Shown here piece by piece: positions 1-8,860 of a DNA stretch of 64,000 nucleotides. The stretch spans positions 496,001 to 560,000 of the forward strand of contig NZ_BMTR01000002.1 in the NCBI RefSeq assembly GCF_014649775.1, written 5' to 3'. Source of the stretch: Streptomyces longisporoflavus. GTDB taxonomy: Bacteria; Actinomycetota; Actinomycetes; Streptomycetales; Streptomycetaceae. The stretch's first letter is position 1. Each line of letters begins with the position of its first letter. A program made the translations under genes and the position numbers. A model generated the notes under the pieces. The model was not told where the DNA came from. It searched no databases and saw nothing but the letters and a program-made list of their open reading frames with translations.

Positions 1-675
1 GACGTCCTGCGGCAGGTGTCCCTGGCCGTCGAGCCGGGTTCACGCGTCGCCCTGGTCGGCCCGTCCGGCGCGGGCAAGTCCACGCTCGGCAGGCTGCTCG
101 CCGGGATCTACGCCCCGCGCGACGGTCGCGTCACGCTGGGCGGAGCGGAACTGTCGGCCATGCCCGCGGAGGAGGTCCGCGCCCACGTGGCCCTGGTCAA
201 CCAGGAGCACCACGTCTTCGTGGGCTCCCTGCGCGACAACCTCCTGCTCGCCAGGGCCGGGGCGGGGGACGCCGAACTCTGGGCGGCGCTCGGCGCGGTC
301 GACGCGGACGGCTGGGCCCGCGCTCTGGGCGAGGGGCTCGACACCGAGGTGGGCTCGGGCGGCTTCGCCCTCACCCCGGCGCAGGCCCAGCAGATCGCGC
401 TTGCCCGCCTGGTCCTCGCCGACCCGCACACGCTGGTCCTCGACGAGGCGACCTCGCTGCTCGACCCGCGCGCGGCACGTCACTTGGAACGCTCCCTCGC
501 GCGCGTCCTGGACGGCCGCACGGTCGTGGCCATCGCCCACCGGCTGCACACCGCGCACGACGCGGATGTCATCGCCGTGGTCGAGAACGGCCGGATCAGC
601 GAGTTGGGCAGCCATGACGAGCTGGTGGGGGCGGGGGGCGCGTACGCGGCGCTGTGGCGGTCCTGGCACGGGTAG
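1..675 (+). CDS. ABC exporter, ATP-binding C-terminal part (5' truncated by window)
   Basis: The reading frame is open from base 1, so this is the C-terminal nucleotide-binding domain of a longer ABC exporter subunit whose membrane part lies upstream. Walker A is GPSGAGKST (bases 58-84), Walker B is LVLDEAT, and the H-loop is VAIAHRL. The C-loop position reads LTPAQAQQ where LSGGQ is usual, while the following helix ALARLVLADP is normal. In family terms this suggests a heterodimeric lipid or peptide exporter of the MsbA/MDR type with one degenerate signature motif. The substrate cannot be read from this piece. The next gene is on the other strand, so this ends its transcription unit. Confidence 0.9.
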   Translation, partial: DVLRQVSLAVEPGSRVALVGPSGAGKSTLGRLLAGIYAPRDGRVTLGGAELSAMPAEEVRAHVALVNQEHHVFVGSLRDNLLLARAGAGDAELWAALGAVDADGWARALGEGLDTEVGSGGFALTPAQAQQIALARLVLADPHTLVLDEATSLLDPRAARHLERSLARVLDGRTVVAIAHRLHTAHDADVIAVVENGRISELGSHDELVGAGGAYAALWRSWHG

Positions 676-900
676 GCCGCCGGGGGCGGCGAGCGGCGAT
701 CGGCGAGCGGGCGTTGCTCGGTCGCCTGCCTGCCGGGCGACCCGGCGGAAGACCTCGCGGCGATCGGCGCCAGTTACGGCCGGGAGCTGATGGAGCGGGG
801 GCTCGCGCCGGGCAGCCGGTCGGCCACGACGGAGACGAGGCGGAGCTGGCGGGCGGCCTTGCGGGATATACGCGGGGGAAGCGGTACGGGCCCCGCCCGC

Positions 901-1695
901 TCAGATGAAGTTCAGCGCCGCCGCGCCGCCCACTCCCCCGAGCAGCATGAAGGCGGGCATAAGGACCTTCAGCTCGATCCAGCTGCCCGCCCGGAACCGC
1001 ATCAGCTTCGGCGGCCCGATGGGGTACCAGCGCTTGCGGCCGATGGGGATGGGCCACAGGATCGGGCAGCCGGAGACGGTCAGCGCGTCCCCGATGTCGT
1101 GCACCAGGGCGCCGAGGACGATCGGCAGCCCCAGCCACAGGTACTCCTGGCCCGGCGCGGTGAACAGCCAGTCCGCGCCGTTCCCCGGCTTGTCGAGCAC
1201 GCCGGCCAGGATCCAGGCGCTCGTCGCGGCGAGCAGCCACACGAGGACATCGCTGCTCGACCCGCGCGCGGCCCGCCAGAGCAGCCCTTCGATGGCGAGC
1301 ACCATGTGGACGAAGAGCAGCGCGAGGACCGCCCAGCGGCCGCCGAAGATGGCGAGGGCGGAGGAGCCCGCCCCGATCAGGACGGCCCACAGCCAGGTGT
1401 GCGTGAGAGTGCGGTGCCCCCCGGAGCGGCGCGGGTCGCCCTGCTTGCGCGTCGCCTTGTAGACGGCCGCGGAGAGCTTGTCGACGATCTCGCACAGCCC
1501 TCGGGACACGGGTCCGAAGGCTCGCGAGATGGTCGCCGACTTGTGGTCGAGGTCGGGCGCGAGCGCCGCCCCGGCGCAGATCAGGGCTCCGACGAGGAGA
1601 ACCGGCCAGGGCATCGTGTGCCCCGCCGCAGCCGCGGCCGCTCCGACGCCGAGCCAGGCCGCCGCCCCCGACAGTGAGTGTGCCGGACCCATCAT
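901..1695 (-). CDS. YdjM/DUF457-type membrane metal-dependent hydrolase
   Basis: About 264 residues with several hydrophobic segments. A DLDH motif follows the first membrane span, a GGHRTLTHT stretch sits mid-protein, and VHDIGDALT lies near the end. These Asp/His clusters around helices are typical of the YdjM/DUF457 inner-membrane family, annotated as metal-dependent hydrolases of unknown substrate. I chose the ATG at 1695 (second ATG at 1692) because GGGGAA lies just upstream. The frame continues to 1788, but that extension looks like promoter sequence shared with the divergent helicase gene. The true reaction is unknown. Confidence 0.75.
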   Translation of the reverse strand: MMGPAHSLSGAAAWLGVGAAAAAAGHTMPWPVLLVGALICAGAALAPDLDHKSATISRAFGPVSRGLCEIVDKLSAAVYKATRKQGDPRRSGGHRTLTHTWLWAVLIGAGSSALAIFGGRWAVLALLFVHMVLAIEGLLWRAARGSSSDVLVWLLAATSAWILAGVLDKPGNGADWLFTAPGQEYLWLGLPIVLGALVHDIGDALTVSGCPILWPIPIGRKRWYPIGPPKLMRFRAGSWIELKVLMPAFMLLGGVGGAAALNFI

Positions 1696-1816
1696 CGCTG
1701 TTCCCCGCCCCATTTTTGTTGTGCTGACGCTCCGTTGACCACTCAGCGTAGCGTTCGTGATCTTCGTACGGACCGCCGGTTCCCTCATCGGGTGAGAAGA
1801 GAGGCAAGATGGGGGT

Positions 1817-4330
1817 GTGACACTTATTGATCAGCTGCCGCCGGATGCCGACCCCGATGCCCTCTTCGAAGCCTTCTCCACGTGGGCCGAGGAGACTGGG
1901 ATCACCCTCTATCCGGCTCAGGAGGAGGCGCTGATCGAGGTGGTCTCCGGAGCCAACGTGATCTTGTCGACGCCGACCGGCTCCGGAAAGAGCCTGGTCG
2001 CGGCGGGCGCGCACTTCACGGCGCTCGCCCAGGACAAGGTCACCTTCTACACGGCTCCCATCAAGGCACTGGTCTCCGAGAAGTTCTTCGACCTGTGCAA
2101 GCTCTTCGGCACCGAGAACGTCGGCATGCTGACCGGCGACGCGTCCGTCAACTCCGACGCCCCCGTCATCTGCTGCACGGCCGAGGTCCTCGCGTCGATC
2201 GCGCTGCGGGACGGCAAGCACGCCGACATCGGCCAGGTCGTGATGGACGAGTTCCACTTCTACGCGGAGGGGGACCGCGGCTGGGCCTGGCAGATCCCGA
2301 TCCTGGAACTGCCGCAGGCGCAGTTCATCCTCATGTCCGCGACGCTCGGCGACGTCTCGATGTTCGAGAAGGACCTGACACGCCGCACGGGGCGCCCCAC
2401 CTCGGTGGTCCGCTCCGCGACACGCCCGGTGCCGCTCTCGTACGAATACCGTCTGACGCCCATCACGGAGACCCTCACCGAGCTCCTGGAGACCAAGCAG
2501 GCGCCCGTCTACATCGTCCATTTCACGCAGGCACAGGCCGTCGAGCGCGCGCAGTCGCTGATGAGCATCAACATGTGCACCCGTGAGGAGAAGGACAGGA
2601 TCGCCGACCTGATCGGCAACTTCCGCTTCACCACCAAGTTCGGCCGCAACCTCTCGCGGTACGTGCGCCACGGCATCGGCGTGCACCACGCGGGCATGCT
2701 GCCCAAGTACCGGCGGCTCGTGGAGAAGCTGGCGCAGGCCGGTCTCCTCAAGGTCATCTGCGGCACGGACACCCTCGGCGTCGGCGTCAACGTCCCGATC
2801 CGTACGGTGCTTTTCACCGCCCTCACCAAGTACGACGGCACGCGCGTACGGACCCTGCGCGCCCGCGAGTTCCACCAGATCGCGGGCCGGGCGGGCCGCG
2901 CGGGCTTCGACACGGCGGGTCTGGTGGTCGCGCAGGCACCCGAGCACGTCATCGAGAACGAGAAGGCCCTCAACAAGGCGGGCGACGACCCGAAGAAGCG
3001 CCGCAAGGTGGTGCGCAAGAAGGCGCCCGAGGGCTTCGTGGGGTGGACCGAGGCGTCGTTCGAGAAGCTCATCGCCTCCGAGCCCGAGCCGCTGACCTCC
3101 CGCTTCCGCGTCACGCACACCATGCTCCTGGCGGTGATCGCGCGGCCGGGCAACGCCTTCGAGGCGATGCGTCACCTCCTGGAGGACAACCACGAGCCGC
3201 GCAAGCAGCAGCTGCGGCACATCCGCCGCGCCATCGCCATCTACCGCTCGCTGCTCGCCGGCGGTGTGGTCGAGAAGCTCGACGAGCCGGACGCCTCGGG
3301 CCGCATCGTGCGCCTGACGGTCGACCTGCAGCAGGACTTCGCGCTCAATCAGCCGCTGTCGACCTTCGCGCTCGCCGCCTTCGAACTGCTCGACCCGGAC
3401 TCCCCCTCGTACGCCCTGGACATGGTGTCCGTCGTCGAGTCCACTCTCGACGACCCGCGCCAGATCCTCGCCGCCCAGCAGAACAAGGCACGCGGCGAGG
3501 CCGTGGCCCTGATGAAGGCGGACGGCGTCGAGTACGAGGACCGCATGGAGCGCCTCCAGGACATCACCTACCCCAAGCCTCTGGAGGAGCTGCTCTTCCA
3601 CGCCTACAACACGTACAGGACGAGCCACCCGTGGGTCGGCGACCACCCGCTCTCCCCCAAGTCCGTCATCCGCGACATGTACGAACGGGCGCTGTCCTTC
3701 ACGGAGTTCACCTCCTTCTACGAACTCGCGCGCACCGAGGGCATCGTCCTGCGCTACCTCGCCAGCGCGTACAAGGCGCTCGAGCACACCATCCCGGACG
3801 ACCTGAAGTCCGAGGACCTGGAGGACCTCATCGCCTGGCTGGGCGAGATGGTCCGCCAGGTCGACTCCAGCCTCCTCGACGAGTGGGAGCAGCTCGCCAA
3901 CCCCGAGGTCATGACCGCCGAGGAGGCCCAGGAGAAGGCCGACCAGGTCAAGCCGGTCACCGCCAACGCCCGCGCCTTCCGCGTCCTGGTCCGCAACGCC
4001 CTCTTCCGGCGCGTCGAGCTCGCCGCCCTCGATCACGTGGAGGAGCTGGGCGAGCTGGACGCCGAGTCCGGCTGGGACGCGGACGCCTGGGGCGCGGCCA
4101 TGGACAAGTACTGGGACGAGTACGACGATCTCGGCACCGGTCCCGACGCCCGCGGCCCCAAGCTGTTGCTCATCGAGGAGGACACGGAGCACGGTCTGTG
4201 GCGCGTCCGGCAGACGTTCGCCGACCCGAACGGCGACCATGACTGGGGCATCAGCGCCGAGGTCGATCTCGCGGCCTCCGACGAAGAGGGCCGCGCCGTC
4301 GTCCGGGTCACCGACGTCGGCCAGCTCTGA
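1817..4330 (+). CDS. Ski2-like DEAD/DEAH RNA helicase with DUF3516 C-terminus
   Basis: 837 residues with a GTG start. Superfamily 2 helicase motifs are clear: TPTGSGKS (about residues 52-59), DEFHF in place of DExH (about 144-148), SATLGD (about 174), and QIAGRAGRAGF (motif VI, about 354). The C-terminal half is the long helical region called DUF3516 in actinobacteria, which resembles the Ski2/Mtr4 architecture. It likely unwinds RNA or remodels RNPs in the cytoplasm. It is divergent from the DUF457 gene with a roughly 120-bp shared promoter region. The RNA target cannot be inferred from the sequence. Confidence 0.93.
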   Translation: MTLIDQLPPDADPDALFEAFSTWAEETGITLYPAQEEALIEVVSGANVILSTPTGSGKSLVAAGAHFTALAQDKVTFYTAPIKALVSEKFFDLCKLFGTENVGMLTGDASVNSDAPVICCTAEVLASIALRDGKHADIGQVVMDEFHFYAEGDRGWAWQIPILELPQAQFILMSATLGDVSMFEKDLTRRTGRPTSVVRSATRPVPLSYEYRLTPITETLTELLETKQAPVYIVHFTQAQAVERAQSLMSINMCTREEKDRIADLIGNFRFTTKFGRNLSRYVRHGIGVHHAGMLPKYRRLVEKLAQAGLLKVICGTDTLGVGVNVPIRTVLFTALTKYDGTRVRTLRAREFHQIAGRAGRAGFDTAGLVVAQAPEHVIENEKALNKAGDDPKKRRKVVRKKAPEGFVGWTEASFEKLIASEPEPLTSRFRVTHTMLLAVIARPGNAFEAMRHLLEDNHEPRKQQLRHIRRAIAIYRSLLAGGVVEKLDEPDASGRIVRLTVDLQQDFALNQPLSTFALAAFELLDPDSPSYALDMVSVVESTLDDPRQILAAQQNKARGEAVALMKADGVEYEDRMERLQDITYPKPLEELLFHAYNTYRTSHPWVGDHPLSPKSVIRDMYERALSFTEFTSFYELARTEGIVLRYLASAYKALEHTIPDDLKSEDLEDLIAWLGEMVRQVDSSLLDEWEQLANPEVMTAEEAQEKADQVKPVTANARAFRVLVRNALFRRVELAALDHVEELGELDAESGWDADAWGAAMDKYWDEYDDLGTGPDARGPKLLLIEEDTEHGLWRVRQTFADPNGDHDWGISAEVDLAASDEEGRAVVRVTDVGQL

Positions 4331-4402
4331 CCGCCGATCACCGACCGCCGTCCGCCGACCGCCCGCCATTTCTTCTGTCCGGACAGGAGCCGAGGAACCA
4401 CT

Positions 4403-5308
4403 ATGAACAATCCCGCCGACCGGCTGGTCGACCTGCTGGACCTGGAGCAGATCGAGCTCAACATCTTCCGTGGCCGCAGCCCGCAGGAATCCCTGCAACG
4501 GGTGTTCGGCGGGCAGGTCGCCGGGCAGGCCCTGGTGGCTGCCGGGCGCACCACCGAGGGCGAGCGCCCCGTGCACTCGCTGCACGCCTATTTCCTGCGG
4601 CCAGGACGTCCGGGCGTGCCGATCGTCTACCAGGTCGAGCGAGTGAGGGACGGGCGCTCCTTCACCACACGCCGCGTCACCGCGGTCCAGCAGGGCCGCA
4701 CCATCTTCAACCTCACGGCCTCCTTCCACCAGCCCGAGGAAGGCGCCTTCGACCACCAGCTTCCGCCGCGCATCACGGCTCCCGACCCCGAGTCGCTGCC
4801 GACGGTCGCCCAGGAGATCACCGAGCATCTGGGGGAGTTGCCCGAGCAGCTGGAGCGCATGGCCCGGCGCCAGCCCTTCGACATCCGCTACGTCGACCGG
4901 CTGCGCTGGACGCCTGAGGAGATCAAGGACGCCGAGCCGCGCAGCGCGGTCTGGATGCGCGCGGTCAGCCCGCTCGGCGACGACCCGCTCGTCCACACTT
5001 GCGCGCTGACCTACGCCAGCGACATGACGCTCCTGGACGCGGTCCGCATCCCGGTCGAGCCGCTGTGGGGCCCGCGCAACTTCGACATGGCCTCGCTGGA
5101 CCACGCCATGTGGTTCCACCGTCCCTTCCGCGCGGACGAGTGGTTCCTGTACGACCAGGAGTCCCCGATCGCCACGGGCGGCCGCGGTCTCGCGCGCGGC
5201 CGTATCTACGACATCGAGGGCAGGCTGCTCGTCTCGGTCGTACAGGAAGGACTCTTCCGGTCGTATGGGGAGCGTCACATGGACGGGCGGCCGTCGACGG
5301 GGGCGTGA
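4403..5308 (+). CDS. tesB: acyl-CoA thioesterase II (TesB)
   Basis: 301 residues with a double hotdog fold. The N-terminal region has VFGGQVAGQALVAA and the strand HSLHAYFLRPG that are diagnostic of TesB. The C-terminal hotdog holds the candidate Asp/Ser(Thr)/Gln catalytic set in YASDMTLLD, FDMASLDHAMWFH and VQEGLFR. It hydrolyses medium- and long-chain acyl-CoA to free acid and CoA in the cytosol. The ATG start is about 70 bp after the helicase stop, with GGAGCCGAGGA nearby. It may be co-transcribed with the helicase, though no functional link is obvious. Confidence 0.95.
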   Translation: MNNPADRLVDLLDLEQIELNIFRGRSPQESLQRVFGGQVAGQALVAAGRTTEGERPVHSLHAYFLRPGRPGVPIVYQVERVRDGRSFTTRRVTAVQQGRTIFNLTASFHQPEEGAFDHQLPPRITAPDPESLPTVAQEITEHLGELPEQLERMARRQPFDIRYVDRLRWTPEEIKDAEPRSAVWMRAVSPLGDDPLVHTCALTYASDMTLLDAVRIPVEPLWGPRNFDMASLDHAMWFHRPFRADEWFLYDQESPIATGGRGLARGRIYDIEGRLLVSVVQEGLFRSYGERHMDGRPSTGA

Positions 5309-5408
5309 GCCGGGGCCCGGGCTGGGCCTGAGCGAGGACCCGGGGGACCGGGTGGTGGCCCGTGAGTCGCGCGGCAAGACGAGCCGCGGGGGACACAGCG
5401 GCTGAGGA

Positions 5409-7157
5409 TCAAGCGAGCTTGATGAGCCCGTGCTCGTCCCAGAAGCCGCAGCGGTGGTCTTCGGCGAAGTGGTGGGTCACTCGGGCTCCGGACAGCTGGA
5501 ACTGGAGCACTGCGGGGTGACGGCCCGGGCGGTACGCGGGCCAGGTCGAACGCGGCGCCGGTTTTCCGGTGCTGACGAACGTCCCCCAGTCGTCGCGCAT
5601 CTCGCGGGCCAGCTTCTCCTGACGGGGGTTGAGGCCGGTGAGGAACTTCGCGGAGCCGTCGGAGCGGGTGAAGTCGAACAGATACTCCAGCTCCGTCGTG
5701 TGGTACGCGCCCCAGGCGAAGCCCGGCGTCACGGCTTCGGCAGGGGCGGTGAAGTCGTCGAACTCGTAGGCGTACACCGGGGTGTGCCGGGCCAGCGCGT
5801 TCTCGATCTTCCATGCGCGGCAGACCCGGTCGGTGTCGGAGGCGATGGCGCCCGCCGCGTCCGCGGGTTCCATGGCGGCGTACTGCTCGGACACCTCGTC
5901 TGCCAGCGCCGGATACGTGCGGTCGATCCACGCCTTGAGCGAGGCGTCGGTGGCGGGCTGGCTGATGCCGGGATACGGACGGTTCTCGTCGTGCGTGTTG
6001 CCGACGAGCACCGGTACGCGAGTGAACCGGCCGCTTTCTATGGCCTGTTGGGGGTCTCGCGGGAGGGCCGTGCCGCCGATGGCGGGAGTGCCGGGCGGAT
6101 TCGGCCGGTCGATCAGGGTGCTCACGCTCTTGCCGCGCAGGCAGGCGAGAGTGGCGGCCCTGGACCGTTCCCCGCCACAGCCGACGGCGGCGGCGAAGGA
6201 GGTCCCCGCGTGTTCCCTGGGCGCGAGTGCGTCGGCGTTACAGGCACCGCTCTGGATCACGGCACGCCGGAACAGCCCGGCGGCCCGCGGCGAGGTGAGC
6301 AGCCTGCACACAGCCCGGCCGCCCGCGGACTGCCCCGCCACCGTCACCTGACGCGGATCTCCGCCGAACGCGGCGGCGTTCTTCTTCAGCCAGCCCAGAG
6401 CGGCGATCTGGTCCTGGAACCCGAACTGTCCGGAGGTCCGGTCGGGTGAGGCCTCGCTCAGCTCGGGCAGGGCGAGGAATCCGAGCCAGCCCAGGCGGTG
6501 GTTGACCGTGACCACCACACTGCCTGTCTCCGCGGCCAGCTTCCGGGCGTCGTACTGGCTGCCGGATCCGTTGATGCCGCCACCGCCGAAGATCCAGAAG
6601 AGCACCGGTGCCTTGCCGGTCCGCGCGGCCGTCGTATCGGGTCGCCACACGTCCAGGTAGAGGCAGTCCTCCGTCTCGGATCGGGGCCCGTTGCTGTTCT
6701 CGGTCTGGGGACAGGCGGGGCTGGGGGCGCCACCGTCCCGTGTGCCCTTCCAGGACCGGGGTGGCTGGGGCGGCCGCCAGCGGAGGGAGCCGGTCGGGGC
6801 GGCCGCGTAGGGGATCTTGCCGAAGAAGTCGACGTCGGTGCTGGTGCCGGTGCTGGCGGCGGTGTTGGTGCTGGTGCCGGTGGCCGCGAGTCGACGGCCC
6901 TGGATGCGTCCCTGCTCGGTGCGGACAATCGGGGGCGTGGCGGCGGCAGCGGCAGCGGGATCAGCGGCGACATCGGTAGCGGTAGCGGCGGTTCGAGGAG
7001 TGCCCGCCGGACCGGGCGCCCGCACCGTACTCACCGGATCGGCTCGGGACGGGGTGGCCGGTGGCGCGGCGGCCGTGGACAGCGCGATGCCCAACAGGGC
7101 GACGGTGGTGGCGAATAGGCGACGGCTGCGCGTGGGCGGCGCGGATGAGAGTCTCAC
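5409..7157 (-). CDS. secreted type-B carboxylesterase/lipase
   Basis: 582 residues. A basic n-region, a hydrophobic stretch (FATTVALLGIALSTAAA) and Ala-rich sequence form a Sec signal peptide. The nucleophile elbow is GQSAGG, after the oxyanion motif FGGGGING; DENR and HTTELEYLF supply candidate acidic and His residues. The fold is the carboxylesterase/para-nitrobenzyl esterase family. The region between signal and domain contains low-complexity Thr/Ser/Ala sequence (TSTNTAASTGTSTD). I chose GTG at 7157 because GGAGAGG sits 5 nt upstream; the frame itself runs on to 7274. It is followed in the cluster by the mannanase on the same strand, so a role in removing ester decorations from hemicellulose is possible but inferred. 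Confidence 0.9.
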   Translation of the reverse strand: MRLSSAPPTRSRRLFATTVALLGIALSTAAAPPATPSRADPVSTVRAPGPAGTPRTAATATDVAADPAAAAAATPPIVRTEQGRIQGRRLAATGTSTNTAASTGTSTDVDFFGKIPYAAAPTGSLRWRPPQPPRSWKGTRDGGAPSPACPQTENSNGPRSETEDCLYLDVWRPDTTAARTGKAPVLFWIFGGGGINGSGSQYDARKLAAETGSVVVTVNHRLGWLGFLALPELSEASPDRTSGQFGFQDQIAALGWLKKNAAAFGGDPRQVTVAGQSAGGRAVCRLLTSPRAAGLFRRAVIQSGACNADALAPREHAGTSFAAAVGCGGERSRAATLACLRGKSVSTLIDRPNPPGTPAIGGTALPRDPQQAIESGRFTRVPVLVGNTHDENRPYPGISQPATDASLKAWIDRTYPALADEVSEQYAAMEPADAAGAIASDTDRVCRAWKIENALARHTPVYAYEFDDFTAPAEAVTPGFAWGAYHTTELEYLFDFTRSDGSAKFLTGLNPRQEKLAREMRDDWGTFVSTGKPAPRSTWPAYRPGRHPAVLQFQLSGARVTHHFAEDHRCGFWDEHGLIKLA

Positions 7158-7317
7158 CTGGTCCTCTCCAGAGCGGATGCGGCGGGGCCGGGGGGGGCGG
7201 GGGCAGAGGCAGAGGTGCGGGACCGGGGTCCGGGCAGGAGTGGCCCCGGTCCCGCACGCTGGGCAGGCCCGCACGCGGGGAAGGCCTGCATGCGGCCGGC
7301 ACTCGTGGGTCAGGGCC

Positions 7318-8313
7318 TCACTTGGCGGCCGGGAGTTTCACCTCGCCCTGGTTGAGGACGCGTGGATGGAAGTAGCCGGCCTGGATCTCGGCGTTGGTGT
7401 TGTTCCCTCGCAGCTGCTCCGACCAGATCATGAAGTACGACCAGCGGGTCTGGCTGTTGAGCAGTGCGGAGTTGGGGACCTTGCCCATCTCCGCCAGAGC
7501 GATGGGTTTGCTGCCCGCGATGCTCTGCAGCTGCTGGTAGTCGGCCGTGCTCGGGTAGTTCTTGTACCAGACGTCGAGCGAGGCGACATCGACGTAACTG
7601 TTCCCCGGGTAGTAGCTGGCCCAGCCGCCCGCCGGGTTGTCCTGTACGTTCCACACCCAGATGAGGTTGTCCAAACCCTTGCCCGCCAGGTAGTCGTGGG
7701 TGATCTGGTAGAGCCGCGCACCGCCGTTGGCTCCGGGCCGGTTGCCCCACCAGTTCCACTTCTCGTTCATCTCGTGCAGCGGCCGGAACAGGACGGGCAC
7801 TCCGGCGGACTTCAGCTGCTGCAGATACGGGACGACCTCGTCGAGCCGGCGCTTCCAGGCGTTGTTCAGCGCCGTGCCGTTGGTGACGGTCTGCGAGAAC
7901 TGGGCGTCGGAGATGCTGGACTTGACGCCACCCTCGAACTCGCAGGAACTGCCCATGGTCGGCGGGCACACGTGCCAGGTCAGCGAAACGAGCGAACCGT
8001 TCGCCCACTCCGTCTTCGCCTGGTCGATCACCCGCTGCCGATTGGCGACATCCTCGGCCCGGAACATCAGGTCCCCGCCCCACAGGCCCGGGTACTGCCC
8101 GGTGACGTCCTTGACCTGCTGGGTGTACTGGCCCGGGTTGCTTGCCGGTTCCTTGTTGTGCTGGCCGGACACGATGTTCGACCCCGTGATGGAACGCAGG
8201 TGATTGATCACTTGCTGCTTGGAGCCGCTGGGGAAGGCCTGAGCGGAATCGGGACTGAGGCACAGCGCCAGGAGCGCGGCCGTGACAAACGCGGTGATGC
8301 GTTTTCTGCGCAT
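7318..8313 (-). CDS. secreted GH26 beta-mannanase
   Basis: 331 residues. A signal peptide (MRRKRITAFVTAALLALCL, cleavage near AQA) precedes one GH26 catalytic domain that starts at VSGQH. The acid/base Glu is in PLHEMNEKWNWWG and the nucleophile Glu in ALAEMGK, the usual GH26 pair. There is no carbohydrate-binding module. It should hydrolyse internal beta-1,4-mannosidic bonds of mannan or galactomannan outside the cell. The ATG at 8313 has GAGGGG about 8 nt upstream. A perfect palindrome lies about 70 bp upstream and a LacI gene is divergently placed, which suggests substrate-induced control. Confidence 0.94.
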   Translation of the reverse strand: MRRKRITAFVTAALLALCLSPDSAQAFPSGSKQQVINHLRSITGSNIVSGQHNKEPASNPGQYTQQVKDVTGQYPGLWGGDLMFRAEDVANRQRVIDQAKTEWANGSLVSLTWHVCPPTMGSSCEFEGGVKSSISDAQFSQTVTNGTALNNAWKRRLDEVVPYLQQLKSAGVPVLFRPLHEMNEKWNWWGNRPGANGGARLYQITHDYLAGKGLDNLIWVWNVQDNPAGGWASYYPGNSYVDVASLDVWYKNYPSTADYQQLQSIAGSKPIALAEMGKVPNSALLNSQTRWSYFMIWSEQLRGNNTNAEIQAGYFHPRVLNQGEVKLPAAK

Positions 8314-8383
8314 GGGAAAGCCCCTCTGTCGGGGACACGGGCCGGAAGCGGCCCGCGGTCGATCGCACACTCTGCACACCTGG

Positions 8384-8395
8384 GACAACGTTGTC
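8384..8395. promoter_or_regulatory. LacI-type operator GACAACGTTGTC
   Basis: A perfect 12-bp palindrome, 71 bp upstream of the mannanase start codon. It has the central CG and even symmetry typical of LacI-family operators. The divergent LacI gene at 8861 is the obvious candidate binder. I saw no second copy in the window. Confidence 0.65.
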
Positions 8396-8860
8396 TAGAG
8401 GCGTGTCACATTAAGTAAAGTTTAAGTAAAGCGAGTCGGCCTGGGTCTCTACGGCGGCTGAAGAGAAACTGGACCGGTCTATGGACGAGGCGAAGAATTC
8501 GTGTCTAGGTTGTGCGCCAATGGTCCCCGGCTCGCGCCAGGGGGCCGTCCACGACTCCCCTGGAGGGTGCACCAGATGTCACGCTCGCCGACGCGGCCGG
8601 GCCGTGCGAAGTGGCCCCGGTTCCGCACGTGTGGCACGCATGACGCGGTCGGCGCGTTCGGCACCTACGGCACGGGGATAGGGTCGACGTCGTGGTGACT
8701 GCCCGCACGCTGCCGCGTGATCCGCTGCTTCTGGCCGACCGTCGCGTGCTCATGCCCATGCCCACGGCCACGGTCGCGGTCGCGGTCGCGGCTGACTGCG
8801 GCCTGGTGACGCCGCCGCCCGACGAGAGCCTGACGATCGGCGTACGCGGACGGAGCACGC
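8396..8860. other. 465-bp divergent intergenic region, mannanase/LacI
   Basis: No convincing gene. It contains a direct repeat TTAAGTAAAG at 8411-8420 and 8422-8431, an AT-rich island next to the operator that is likely part of the mannanase promoter. A GGTCGC hexamer run lies at about 8770-8790. The remaining open frames have no RBS or recognisable protein. Confidence 0.5.

Noticed and set aside
596..5377. 1593-codon open frame on the minus strand
   Set aside because: It spans real genes on both strands and gives Arg/Ala/Gly-rich sequence without domains. Long antisense frames are normal in 72% GC Streptomyces DNA.
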